This document shows positions 17,209 through 25,305 of a DNA stretch of 64,000 bases, in pieces. The stretch lies in the NCBI GenBank assembly GCA_014860565.1, contig JACZJN010000128.1:1-64000 (forward strand), in the 5' to 3' direction. The stretch comes from Bacteroidota bacterium (GTDB taxonomy: Bacteria; Bacteroidota; Ignavibacteria; SZUA-365). The notes below the pieces were generated by a model that was not told the DNA's origin, made no database searches, and saw nothing but the letters and a program-made list of their open reading frames with translations. The first letter of the stretch is position 1. Every line of letters begins with the position of its first letter. The translations under genes and the position numbers were made by a program.

Positions 17209-18117
17209 ATGAAGACGGCACTGCATCCCCGCTTTCCATCGGAGTTCCATTTTGAGCACACCGTCTATTCACATGGGTGGTGTGCTCTTTTTCCTTTTCG
17301 CCTCGATCGCGCAACGCAGACACTGAGCCGCGCGATTGAAGACGGCCGGGGGAGTAGCGGTGTCGTCCGTTTCTCCCTCCCCTCACAGAAAAAGCCCGGC
17401 ATTGAACTGGAAACACGCGGTACGCCCTCTGCCGCCAGACTTCAGCATTTCGAAAACAGCGTGCGCGACATGCTGCATCTCCATCTGGACCTTCGACCGT
17501 TCTACACGCGCATGCGCGGGGAAAAGGAATTCGCCTGGATCGCAAGGAACCGCACCGGACGGATGCTGCGCGGCGCCACGTTTTTCGAGGATGTCGTTAA
17601 GATGATCCTCACGACGAACTGCTCGTGGTCTCTGACAGAAATAATGAACGAACGGCTTATCGACCAGTTTGGGTCCGTCGCCATCGATGGCAGCCGGTGC
17701 TTCCCTCGCCCTGAAGCGATCGCCGAAAGTACCGAAACCGTGCTTCGCACCGAGGTGCGGCTCGGCTATCGCGCGCCGTTTGTACTGGAACTGGCGCGCC
17801 GCGTCGCCTCGGGGAATCTGGATATCGAGGCTTTCCGCCGTGCCGACGGTTCGGCTGCCGAACTGCATCGTGCGTTGCGCGATATCAAGGGCGTCGGTGA
17901 ATACGCCGCAAGCAACCTTCTCAAACTCCTCGGACGCTTCGACTACCTCGGTCTCGATTCCTGGTGCCGCGCGAAATATGCCGAATTGCATAACGGAGGC
18001 AACACGGTCCCGGATGCCGATATCGAGGCCTTTTACTCCCGATTTGAAGAATGGAAAGGGCTCGTCATGTGGCTCGACGTTACGCGCCAGTGGTATTCCC
18101 TCAAATTCCCATTTTGA
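17209..18117 (+). CDS. HhH-GPD superfamily DNA glycosylase
   Basis: A 302-residue base-excision repair glycosylase. The N-terminal ~110 residues are an AlkA/OGG1-like beta domain. The helix-hairpin-helix is IKGVGEYAAS and the conserved catalytic aspartate is Asp250 in YLGLDSWCR. The OGG1 lysine nucleophile of the hairpin (G-x-G-x-K) is absent: here it reads GVGEYAA. It should therefore be a monofunctional enzyme like AlkA, probably removing alkylated bases. No iron-sulfur cysteines are seen. The start is weakly supported (no clear ribosome site), but the distance to the Hc1 stop fits coupling. Confidence 0.85.
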   Translation: MKTALHPRFPSEFHFEHTVYSHGWCALFPFRLDRATQTLSRAIEDGRGSSGVVRFSLPSQKKPGIELETRGTPSAARLQHFENSVRDMLHLHLDLRPFYTRMRGEKEFAWIARNRTGRMLRGATFFEDVVKMILTTNCSWSLTEIMNERLIDQFGSVAIDGSRCFPRPEAIAESTETVLRTEVRLGYRAPFVLELARRVASGNLDIEAFRRADGSAAELHRALRDIKGVGEYAASNLLKLLGRFDYLGLDSWCRAKYAELHNGGNTVPDADIEAFYSRFEEWKGLVMWLDVTRQWYSLKFPF

Positions 18118-18220
18118 CCCGGTCTGGCAGCGTGCCCGCCAGTTCCCGCCTCCCCATCCTCGGCCGGCTTTCCAGACCGCATGGCTTTTTCCATCCATTC
18201 ATAATAAAACAATCTGACAC

Positions 18221-19393
18221 ATGTACCGCTCCCTGATCATTCTCATCCTGTGTGTATCGTACGCGCCACTCTCAGCGCAGCAATATCTTCCACTTCATTC
18301 CTCCGCCATCGTGGCGGACGGCCACAACGACATTCTCTGGCGCGTCATGTCGGGCGGAGAAATGGAATCACGGGCAACCACCGGACATTCCGATTTGCCG
18401 CGGTTCCGTGAAGGCGGCATGGATATCCAGCTCTTCTCGATATGGGTTCCTTCCGAAAAAACGGGCGACGACGCGTGGCAGTTCGCTCTCGATGAAATCG
18501 ATTCACTCAAGGCCATTGCCGCGCGCAATCCCGCGGCATTGCAACTCGCCACGAAGCCCGGCGACATGGACCGGATACTATCGGGGGGGAAACTCGCGGG
18601 AGTGATCGCGCTTGAAGGGGGACGCTGCATCGACGGAAGACGTGACCGTATTCTCGAACTGTATCGGCGCGGATTGCGCAGCTTCGGTCTGACATGGAAC
18701 CACAGTTCCGACTGGGCGAGTTGCTCGAAAGATGAGAGCACGGGCAAAGTCAAAGGGGGACTTTCGGAAAAGGGGAAATCCTTCGTCCGTCTCCTCGATT
18801 CGCTCGGTGTCCTGATCGATCTCTCCCATCTGGGAGAACGGGCGTTCTGGGATGTTGCGGCGAATTCTTCGCATCCGCTCTTTGCGTCTCATTCAGCGAG
18901 TAAAGCATTGCGTGACCATCATCGCAATCTGACCGACGCGCAGCTTCGCGCCGTCGCAAAAAGCGGGGGCGTGGTGATGACCAATTTCTTTCCCGGTTTC
19001 ATTGTCTCCAACATGAATGAGAAGCGTGTCAAGCGCCTGCGTGAATTCGAGAAAAAAGCTGCCGCCCTCAAGAAAAAACACCCGAAACGCGGGAAGGACT
19101 ACATGAAGGAGTACGACCGTATGGTTGCCGCGGCGAAAAAAGAAGGCATCTGCACCATCGACGACGTCGTCGCACACATCGATCATGCGGTGCGCATTGC
19201 CGGGGCTGAGCACGTCGGACTCGGTTCGGATTTCGACGGTATCAACCTCACACCCGTCGGACTCAACGACGTCACGGATCTACCGATGCTTACGCGTTCC
19301 CTGATGAAAAAGGGTTATTCTGCTGACCAGATTCGCGGCATTCTCGGAGGCAACTTCCTTCGTGTGTGGCGGGCAGTCGTGGAAAATGGATAG
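18221..19393 (+). CDS. Exported M19 membrane-dipeptidase-type metallopeptidase
   Basis: A 390-residue dipeptidase of the renal dipeptidase family, with a signal peptide (YRSLIILILCVSYAPLSAQ). It is a two-zinc TIM barrel: His35 and Asp37 in DGHND, the bridging Glu in VIALEGGRC, and later histidines in DLSHLGERAF and FASHSASKALRDHHRN. The C-terminal GLGSDFDGI and LGGNFLRVW are also family marks. It would hydrolyse dipeptides in the periplasm. An insert of Lys-rich helix (~265-305, EKRVKRLREFEKKAAALKK) is longer than usual. It stands alone, 103 bases after the glycosylase. Confidence 0.93.
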   Translation: MYRSLIILILCVSYAPLSAQQYLPLHSSAIVADGHNDILWRVMSGGEMESRATTGHSDLPRFREGGMDIQLFSIWVPSEKTGDDAWQFALDEIDSLKAIAARNPAALQLATKPGDMDRILSGGKLAGVIALEGGRCIDGRRDRILELYRRGLRSFGLTWNHSSDWASCSKDESTGKVKGGLSEKGKSFVRLLDSLGVLIDLSHLGERAFWDVAANSSHPLFASHSASKALRDHHRNLTDAQLRAVAKSGGVVMTNFFPGFIVSNMNEKRVKRLREFEKKAAALKKKHPKRGKDYMKEYDRMVAAAKKEGICTIDDVVAHIDHAVRIAGAEHVGLGSDFDGINLTPVGLNDVTDLPMLTRSLMKKGYSADQIRGILGGNFLRVWRAVVENG

Positions 19394-19489
19394 TTGCTGT
19401 TGTCATCGATAATCACGATTTTAGAGAATCCATCTTTTTGAATCATTTCAACTATTCGAAAATAAGATTATCAGCACAAGGAACGGCGC

Positions 19490-20692
19490 ATGAAAATTCA
19501 TGAATTCCAGGGTAAGCAGATCCTGCGGAAATTCAACGTCCCGACGCCTCAGGGAGGCGTGGCGACCACGCCCGAGCAGGCTGTGAAGGTCGCCCAGAAA
19601 CTCGGCGGCAAGGTCTGGGTTGTCAAATCGCAGATTCATGCCGGCGGCCGCGGCAAAGGACAGATCCTCGATCCCCAGACACGCAAACTCGTCCTCGACG
19701 GTGGCGTGAAGGTCGCGAAGTCTCTCAAGGAGGTCGAGAAATACGCGAGCCTCATGCTCAAGAATCTTCTCGTCACCATTCAGACGGGCGAGGAAGGAAA
19801 GATCGTGCGCCGCGTGCTCATCGAACAGGGCGTAAACATCGACAAGGAATTCTACGCCGGCATGCTGCTTGATCGTGCGCAGTCGCGCAACGTCATGATG
19901 GTTTCCACCGAAGGCGGTATGGAAATCGAGAAAGTGGCCGCCGAGACGCCGGAGAAGATTCTGAAGGTGACGGTGGATCCTACGATCGGCTTCCAGGCCT
20001 ATCAGGCGCGCGAACTCGCCTTCGGCCTCGGCCTCAGCGGACTCGCTTTCAAGAACGCCGTGAAATTTCTCATGGCTCTCGCGCATGCCTACGAGGCGAT
20101 CGACGCGAGCATGTTTGAAATCAATCCGCTCGTGCTCACCAAAGAAGGCGACATGCTCGCACTTGATGCGAAAGTCACACTTGATGACAACGGCCTCTTC
20201 CGTCACCCGGATTTCATCGCGCTGCGCGACACCGCCGAGGAAGACCCCCTCGAAGTGAAAGCATCCAAATTCAACCTCAACTATATCAAGCTCGACGGCA
20301 ATGTCGGCTGCATGGTCAACGGTGCAGGACTGGCGATGGCAACGATGGACATCATCAAGCTTGCCGGCGGCGAACCCGCAAACTTCCTTGATGTGGGCGG
20401 CGGCGCCAGTGCGGAGACCACTGAACAGGGCTTCCGCATCATTCTCAGCGACAAGAACGTGAAAGCGATCCTGATCAATATTTTTGGGGGTATTGTCCGC
20501 TGCGACCGCATCGCCAATGGTGTTGTCCAGGCAGCGCGCAACATCAACATCAAGGTCCCGATTGTGGTCCGTCTCGCCGGCACGAACGCCGAAGAGGCAG
20601 CGGTCATACTCGAGAAGAGCGGCATCAACTTCCTCGTCGCGCACAATTTCCAGGAAGCTGCGCAGAAAGTCACGCAGGCTATCGCCGCCTAA
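19490..20692 (+). CDS. sucC: Succinyl-CoA synthetase (ADP/GDP-forming) beta subunit
   Basis: A 400-residue ATP-grasp subunit of the TCA-cycle enzyme that makes ATP or GTP from succinyl-CoA. MKIHEFQGKQILRKFNVPTP, the nucleotide-binding QIHAGGRGKG, FEINPLVLT, the FLDVGGGAS phosphate loop and NIFGGIVRCD are all standard. The length is close to E. coli SucC (388). The alpha subunit gene sucD is not adjacent, so the two are split in this genome. AAGGA precedes the start and a clear terminator follows, making a single-gene unit. Confidence 0.97.
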   Translation: MKIHEFQGKQILRKFNVPTPQGGVATTPEQAVKVAQKLGGKVWVVKSQIHAGGRGKGQILDPQTRKLVLDGGVKVAKSLKEVEKYASLMLKNLLVTIQTGEEGKIVRRVLIEQGVNIDKEFYAGMLLDRAQSRNVMMVSTEGGMEIEKVAAETPEKILKVTVDPTIGFQAYQARELAFGLGLSGLAFKNAVKFLMALAHAYEAIDASMFEINPLVLTKEGDMLALDAKVTLDDNGLFRHPDFIALRDTAEEDPLEVKASKFNLNYIKLDGNVGCMVNGAGLAMATMDIIKLAGGEPANFLDVGGGASAETTEQGFRIILSDKNVKAILINIFGGIVRCDRIANGVVQAARNINIKVPIVVRLAGTNAEEAAVILEKSGINFLVAHNFQEAAQKVTQAIAA

Positions 20693-20711
20693 GGCGCGTC
20701 AGAATTCTCAG

Positions 20712-20751
20712 GCGAGTACGAGAGGACATTCCTTTCGTACTCGCTTTTTTT
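20712..20751 (+). terminator. Rho-independent terminator of sucC
   Basis: GCGAGTACGA (20712-20721) pairs perfectly with TCGTACTCGC (20735-20744), followed by TTTTTTT. Confidence 0.93.
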
Positions 20752-20853
20752 GTTCTCCCCCTCTCCCATTCCTTACACAAAAGTAACTTGCCCTGTACGT
20801 TCCGGTTTTGATAGATTAAAATCGGACTCCACATACAAAAGACCCGAGGTTCC

Positions 20854-22083
20854 ATGCGTACAGCTTTTCAGATTTTCACGCTCATACTCCTGATGACATT
20901 CAATGCCGTTTCCCAACCCGGCTGGTTCCAGGTGCGCAGTGAAGGTGACCCCCTGCTCTTTTCCATCGACTTGTTCGACGCAGATCATATCACGGCGGTA
21001 GGGTCGAATGGACTTATTCTCCAGTCGGACAATGGCGGCGCCAGCTGGCGGACCGTCAGTTCCGCAGCCAGCGAAAATCTTCGACGCGTGCGCTGGTTCA
21101 GTCCGTCGCTCGGCATACTGCTCGGCAACGGGGGCATGGCCCTCAAATCCACGGATGGCGGCGCCACATGGCAACAGCTCACCACCGGTACCAGCGTTGT
21201 CCTGTTCGATGTTCACTTCTTCGACGAAAACAACTGGCTCGTCATCGGGCAGGCTGCGTTCGAGATGACCACGACTGACGGTGGCGCGACATGGGATTAC
21301 CAGGGTTCAGGCACGAACAACTTCAACGAGATTGCCTTCAAGGGAGATCTGGGTATTATCGTCGGAAACAAAGGCACGATCCGCACGACGGAAGACGGTG
21401 GTAGCCACTGGCGAGATCGCAGCGGTGCCACGGACTTCGAGTTGACCAGCATCTCCATCGGTGACGACAGCACGGCGATCGCCGTGGGCGCCAACGGCAC
21501 AATCCTGCGCACGGAGGACAAGGGCCGAAAGTGGACGGTAGTGTTCGCATCGATTCCCCTCTCCACCTTCCGGCTCAGCGGAGTCCGTCACCTCACGCGC
21601 GAACGAGTGGTTCTCGCCGGGTACGGCGGCCTCCTTCTCTGGTCAACCGACGCCGGATTGAGCTGGTATCCTCAGGAGAGCAATACGCAGAAGAACCTTG
21701 AAGCGCTTTCGTTCATCGATAGCAAGAACGGTGTTGCGGCAGGTTGGGACGGAACGATCATGCGCACCACCACTGGAGGCACCCTCGCCGTGACGCGGCT
21801 TGCAGGCAGTCTTCCGGCGAGCGTCCGCGTTCAGGAGTCCTGGCCGAACCCGATTGCGCACAATGGCCTTGCGCACGTACGCATCGAACTGCCCCACAGC
21901 GGTACCGCGCGTCTGCGCGTCTATGACCTGCTGGGGCGCGAACGCAAAACCATTCTCTCAGACGCGATGGATGCGGGCAGCTACACCGTAAGCTGGGACG
22001 CATCGCTGCCGAAGGGTGTCTACCTGTACCGGCTCGAACAGAACGGTTTGTCGCAGGTCCGAAAGTTTACCGTGGTGGATTGA
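20854..22083 (+). CDS. Ycf48-like beta-propeller protein with T9SS sorting domain
   Basis: A 409-residue exported protein. After a signal peptide (ending FNAVS) come about seven repeats of the Asp-box type (SDNGGASWRTV, STDGGATWQQL, TTDGGATWDY, TEDGGSHWRD, TEDKGRKWTV, STDAGLSWY), which build a Ycf48/BNR propeller. The last ~75 residues are a type IX sorting domain (SWPNPIAHNGLAHVRIEL, LRVYDLLGRERK, LPKGVYLYRLEQNG). It should be displayed on the cell surface or released. No catalytic residues are evident. The propeller may bind glycans or other proteins. Confidence 0.9.
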   Translation: MRTAFQIFTLILLMTFNAVSQPGWFQVRSEGDPLLFSIDLFDADHITAVGSNGLILQSDNGGASWRTVSSAASENLRRVRWFSPSLGILLGNGGMALKSTDGGATWQQLTTGTSVVLFDVHFFDENNWLVIGQAAFEMTTTDGGATWDYQGSGTNNFNEIAFKGDLGIIVGNKGTIRTTEDGGSHWRDRSGATDFELTSISIGDDSTAIAVGANGTILRTEDKGRKWTVVFASIPLSTFRLSGVRHLTRERVVLAGYGGLLLWSTDAGLSWYPQESNTQKNLEALSFIDSKNGVAAGWDGTIMRTTTGGTLAVTRLAGSLPASVRVQESWPNPIAHNGLAHVRIELPHSGTARLRVYDLLGRERKTILSDAMDAGSYTVSWDASLPKGVYLYRLEQNGLSQVRKFTVVD

Positions 22084-22110
22084 AAAAGAAATTCTGACAT
22101 TACCCTTATC

Positions 22111-22166
22111 ATCGCCGAACATGTCGGGGCTACCTTTGTACAAAAGGAGGTCCAATGTTCGGCGAT
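22111..22166 (+). promoter_or_regulatory. Nested hairpins over the start of the 36-residue ORF
   Basis: ATCGCCGAACAT (22111-22122) is perfectly complementary to ATGTTCGGCGAT (22155-22166), which holds the start codon and first four codons of the small ORF. Inside the loop CCTTT (22133-22137) can pair with AAAAGG (one bulge), masking part of the AAGGAGG ribosome site. The RNA could switch translation off, for example by temperature or a trans-acting factor. This is structure read by eye only. Confidence 0.55.
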
Positions 22167-22265
22167 AATGTTACTCCTCTGTTGATACTTCTCGTAGCGA
22201 CGCATATCGCGTCCGGTACGATGATCTATTTAGGACTCCGGGCTTTGCGGCGTGCCCGGCGTTAA
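22155..22265 (+). CDS. 36-residue single-pass membrane protein
   Basis: A small ORF behind a near-perfect AAAGGAGG site, four bases from the ATG. The product has one hydrophobic helix (about 7-27, TPLLILLVATHIASGTMIYL) and a basic tail (RALRRARR), so the C-terminus should face the cytoplasm. I know no family for it. It lies 71 bases after the propeller gene on the same strand and its stop overlaps the convergent hydrolase by four bases. The ribosome site and membrane-like composition support it, and the hairpin over its start suggests controlled translation. Confidence 0.55.
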   Translation: MFGDNVTPLLILLVATHIASGTMIYLGLRALRRARR

Positions 22266-23098
22266 TTCAGTGCGTCCCTGAAAGCGCGGACACTCTGTTT
22301 GAGCACCGTCTTGAATGCGGGGGTGGCTCCCTCGAACGGGTGCTTTATCCCGAACGTGTGATCGGTATTCGGAATGGGATAGAATCTGCTGCGCGAATCA
22401 TCCGCTGCCACTGCGATACGACGCCCTTCTTCGATGGAGACTGAAACGTCCTGTTCCCCGTGCAGGATCAGCAGTGGCTGTTTCATGCGGGCAGCCGCGG
22501 CGGGGATGTCGAAGCGCGTGATATGGGACTCGAGATCATCGAGCATACCGGCATCCATCGGCATCATTTGACCTGTGCGCGCATTTTCTATTTCCAGCCT
22601 GCCTGTTTTCCTCCACATCGCGCGCGTTTTCTTGCCCCAGCGCATGAAATCCGCAACTCCGGCCCAGCTTGCCACTGCGCCTATACGCTCGTCTTCACTC
22701 GCGTAAACAATGGCGATGCCCCCTCCGAGCGAATGGCCGACGAGTCCGATTTGCGAAGTATCGCAACTCTCAGACAGAAGGCCGCCTGCGGTGATGGCAT
22801 CGACCAGATCTCCCAGATCGTCCAATTCCCTGCTGATGGTATTATGCGCGAAACGATCCAGCGCAGTGAAATCCATGAAGGAATCCTCGATGCCATTCAG
22901 CGAGAAGTTGAACCGCAGGGCGACGAAGCCCTTCAGCGCAAAATGTTCGGCCGCATACGGGAAGCCTCCCCAGTCCTTGAACCCCTTGAAACCATGGCAT
23001 ATGATCACGACGGGAGCGTTCTCGATCTCTGCCGGGAGATGAATATCGCCACGGATCAGGTCGCGGTGGCGGTTGACGATGTGGAAGGAAGTGCTCAT
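22262..23098 (-). CDS. Alpha/beta-hydrolase, dienelactone-hydrolase/acyl-peptidase-like
   Basis: A 278-residue cytosolic serine hydrolase. The nucleophile elbow GHSLGGG carries Ser123. The acid and histidine are likely in LHGEQDVSVS and PNTDHTFG. The oxyanion region is VVIICHGFKGFKDWGGFPYAA. The order and length match uncharacterised esterase/lipase-like hydrolases (YqiA/Fsh/DLH groups); the substrate is unknown. It is divergent from the glycosyltransferase gene across 73 bases. Confidence 0.85.
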   Translation of the reverse strand: MSTSFHIVNRHRDLIRGDIHLPAEIENAPVVIICHGFKGFKDWGGFPYAAEHFALKGFVALRFNFSLNGIEDSFMDFTALDRFAHNTISRELDDLGDLVDAITAGGLLSESCDTSQIGLVGHSLGGGIAIVYASEDERIGAVASWAGVADFMRWGKKTRAMWRKTGRLEIENARTGQMMPMDAGMLDDLESHITRFDIPAAAARMKQPLLILHGEQDVSVSIEEGRRIAVAADDSRSRFYPIPNTDHTFGIKHPFEGATPAFKTVLKQSVRAFRDALN

Positions 23099-23171
23099 AG
23101 GATTACGAATTCTGTGTCTGCTTGTCTATTTTGATACGTTGAAGTATTGTGAAATCGCTTGAAAGAACAAA

Positions 23172-24323
23172 ATGACGGCAGAACATACTCCCCGCATCGC
23201 GCTGGTGCATGACTGGCTGACAGGAATGCGAGGAGGTGAGAAATGCCTCGAGGTATTTTGCGAACTGTTTCCCGACGCCCCCATCCACACGCTTGTCGCC
23301 TTTCCGGAAAAAGTCAGCGAGGCCATCCGACGACACCCGATTCACAGCAGCTTCCTGCAGAAAATGCCTTCAGTGGAACAACGCTACCGGCATTATCTCC
23401 CTCTGTTCCCGACAGCCATGGAACGCTTTGACCTTCACGGCTACGATCTCATTCTTTCATCGTCCCATGCCGTGGCCAAGGGGGTGCGGGTCCCTCCCGG
23501 CACCATGCACATCAGCTACGTGCATACCCCGATGCGCTACGTGTGGGACATGTTCGACCAGTATTTCAATCGAGCGACCATGGGCAGCGTGCAGTTGGCC
23601 CTGATTCGCCTGGTAGCCGCGCGCATCAGGCGCTGGGATGTCCGTACCGCGGACCGCGTGCATCATTATATCGCGAATTCCCGCTATATCGCAGGACGGA
23701 TACGCCGGATCTACGGTCGGGATGCGACGGTCATCTATCCTCCCGTCGAGACGTCACGATTCAAGGTGTCGACCGAAAACGACGGTTCTTATCTCGTCGT
23801 TTCGGCTCTCGTGCCCTACAAACGCGTCGATCTCGCCGTAGCCGCCGCGAATCGGGAAGGAATCCCCCTCCGTGTCATAGGCGACGGACCGGAGCGTGCG
23901 CGTCTGGAAGCGATGGCCGGACCCACGGTGCAATTCGACGGGTGGCTGCCTGACAGTGACATTGAGCGCGCCTATGCCACATGCCGCGCGCTCCTTTACC
24001 CCGGAGAGGAAGATTTCGGTATCGTTCCCGTGGAAGCGATGGCCTGCGGCAAGCCGGTCATCGCGTTTGGCCGCGGCGGTGCGACAGAGACAGTCATCGA
24101 AGGACTCAGCGGTGTTCATTTCCACGAACAGACGCCGGATTCCCTCGTGCAGGCGATCTCCCATTTCGAGCATGAGCGCTTCGATCCGACCGACATTCGT
24201 ACGCACGCGCAAACCTTCGATCGTGAGATCTTCCGCCGGAATATTTCAGAATTCGTGGATGAGAAATGGGGGGAATGGAGAAACGCGCGTCGTGGCGACT
24301 ATCGCCGTAGGGCGGATTTATGA
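23172..24323 (+). CDS. GT4-family glycosyltransferase
   Basis: A 383-residue GT-B glycosyltransferase. The acceptor half starts IALVHDWLTGMRGGEKCLE. The donor half has the E-x7-E motif in EEDFGIVPVEAMACGKPV and the GGATETV loop typical of group 1 (GT4) enzymes, which use nucleotide-sugars for polysaccharide or lipopolysaccharide. No membrane segment is seen; it should act at the inner face of the membrane. The reading frame ends inside the palindromic repeat cluster, so the last residues (RRRADL) are repeat-encoded and the TGA comes from the repeat. No other polysaccharide genes are adjacent. Confidence 0.92.
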   Translation: MTAEHTPRIALVHDWLTGMRGGEKCLEVFCELFPDAPIHTLVAFPEKVSEAIRRHPIHSSFLQKMPSVEQRYRHYLPLFPTAMERFDLHGYDLILSSSHAVAKGVRVPPGTMHISYVHTPMRYVWDMFDQYFNRATMGSVQLALIRLVAARIRRWDVRTADRVHHYIANSRYIAGRIRRIYGRDATVIYPPVETSRFKVSTENDGSYLVVSALVPYKRVDLAVAAANREGIPLRVIGDGPERARLEAMAGPTVQFDGWLPDSDIERAYATCRALLYPGEEDFGIVPVEAMACGKPVIAFGRGGATETVIEGLSGVHFHEQTPDSLVQAISHFEHERFDPTDIRTHAQTFDREIFRRNISEFVDEKWGEWRNARRGDYRRRADL

Positions 24324-24469
24324 ATCGATTGCCAACGGCATGTCATTCGTTGTAGGGCGGATTCATGGATCGATTGTCGACGGAATATCGTTTGTTGTAG
24401 GGCGGATTCATGAATCGATTGTCGACGGAATGTCGTTCGTTGTAGGGCGGATTCATGAATCCGCCCTAC
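24307..24469. repeat. Three 45-base direct repeats ending in a perfect 28-base palindrome
   Basis: Three units of 45 bases (24307-24351, 24352-24396, 24397-24441) each begin GTAGGGCGGATT(T/C)ATG and differ at a few positions. They end in a perfect 28-base palindrome (24442-24469) made of GTAGGGCGGATTCATG and its complement. Both convergent genes stop inside it. The family is shared with 12335-12379. It looks like a REP/MITE-type palindrome that has been tandemly amplified. Confidence 0.93.
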
Positions 24470-25281
24470 AACGACAATGAGATGGCCTTGAGGGTTAAAT
24501 CCCAGAGGTCCTTCCTTAGACGAACGTCGTAACTCATTGCGGAGGAGGTGGTTGGCTGCTCCTTCACAAAGTATTTTCCGGTGACTCCGGCGAGATCGTC
24601 AGTCATGGCGAGAAAGATGCTCGTACGGGCTCCCTCGTCAAGCGGCGCCCCATCAATACCAAATCCGTCCGTAAGAAGCTTCGTGCCAATGACACCCGGG
24701 TGCAGACAGTTGACGTCCACCCCTTTCCCTTCGAGTTGCTCCGCCAGTTCATAGGTGAATAGAATATTCGCCAGTTTCGACTGCGCATACGCGGCATATC
24801 CATCGAAACTTTTCATGCCGGATAGATCATCGAAGTCGATTCTGCCGCGAGTGTGTGCGATGGAACTCACATTGATGATGCGCGCAGGAGCGTTTTTCTC
24901 CAGGATCGGCAGAAGTTCGAGGGTGAGAAGAACAGGAGCGAGATGATTTACCTGCCACGAAGCTTCGTGACCATCCGAGGTTTCAGTCCTGCTCTTCATG
25001 TAAACGCCGGCATTGTTGATCAGCACATTCAGATCGGGAAAGCGCTCCCGGATCCCTCGTGCCAGTGAGCGTACAGAAGCGAGATTGCTGAAATCTCCCT
25101 CGACGATGCCAGCGACAGAAACACCTGCGGAAATGAATTCATCACGCGTCATGTCCAAGCGTTCCGGACTTCGTCCGTGAAGAATGACATGGGCTCCCTG
25201 CCGGGCAAGCCCAAGCGCAGTTTCCTTCCCGATACCATCAGTCGAACCGGTGACGAGAATGGTGGGACGTAGGTGAGGCAT
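24466..25281 (-). CDS. Short-chain dehydrogenase/reductase (retinol-dehydrogenase-like)
   Basis: A 271-residue classical-type SDR. It has the nucleotide-binding TGSTDGIGKE (11-20), the NNAGVY strand, catalytic Ser in NVSSIAHT, and YxxxK in YAAYAQSKLAN, closest by eye to the WWOX/retinol dehydrogenase group of oxidoreductases. The Arg after the second strand (HGRS) suggests NADP(H). The TAG stop is contributed by the palindromic repeat. It starts 24 bases after the atpG stop on the same strand, so it could be read through from the ATP synthase operon. Confidence 0.9.
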   Translation of the reverse strand: MPHLRPTILVTGSTDGIGKETALGLARQGAHVILHGRSPERLDMTRDEFISAGVSVAGIVEGDFSNLASVRSLARGIRERFPDLNVLINNAGVYMKSRTETSDGHEASWQVNHLAPVLLTLELLPILEKNAPARIINVSSIAHTRGRIDFDDLSGMKSFDGYAAYAQSKLANILFTYELAEQLEGKGVDVNCLHPGVIGTKLLTDGFGIDGAPLDEGARTSIFLAMTDDLAGVTGKYFVKEQPTTSSAMSYDVRLRKDLWDLTLKAISLSL

Positions 25282-25305
25282 AATTGGTCGTTTCGAACGG
25301 ATGCG

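Noticed and set aside
17383-18198. A 271-codon minus-strand frame over the glycosylase
   Set aside because: Antisense shadow; the plus strand has the HhH motif and catalytic Asp.
19448-20644. A 398-codon open frame antisense to sucC
   Set aside because: It mirrors the codon bias of sucC in a GC-rich gene; the product (rich in His, Arg, Asp) has no start signal or family, while sucC is certain.
24307-24469. Possible CRISPR array
   Set aside because: Units are contiguous 45-base direct repeats without unique spacers, and the last is a palindrome.
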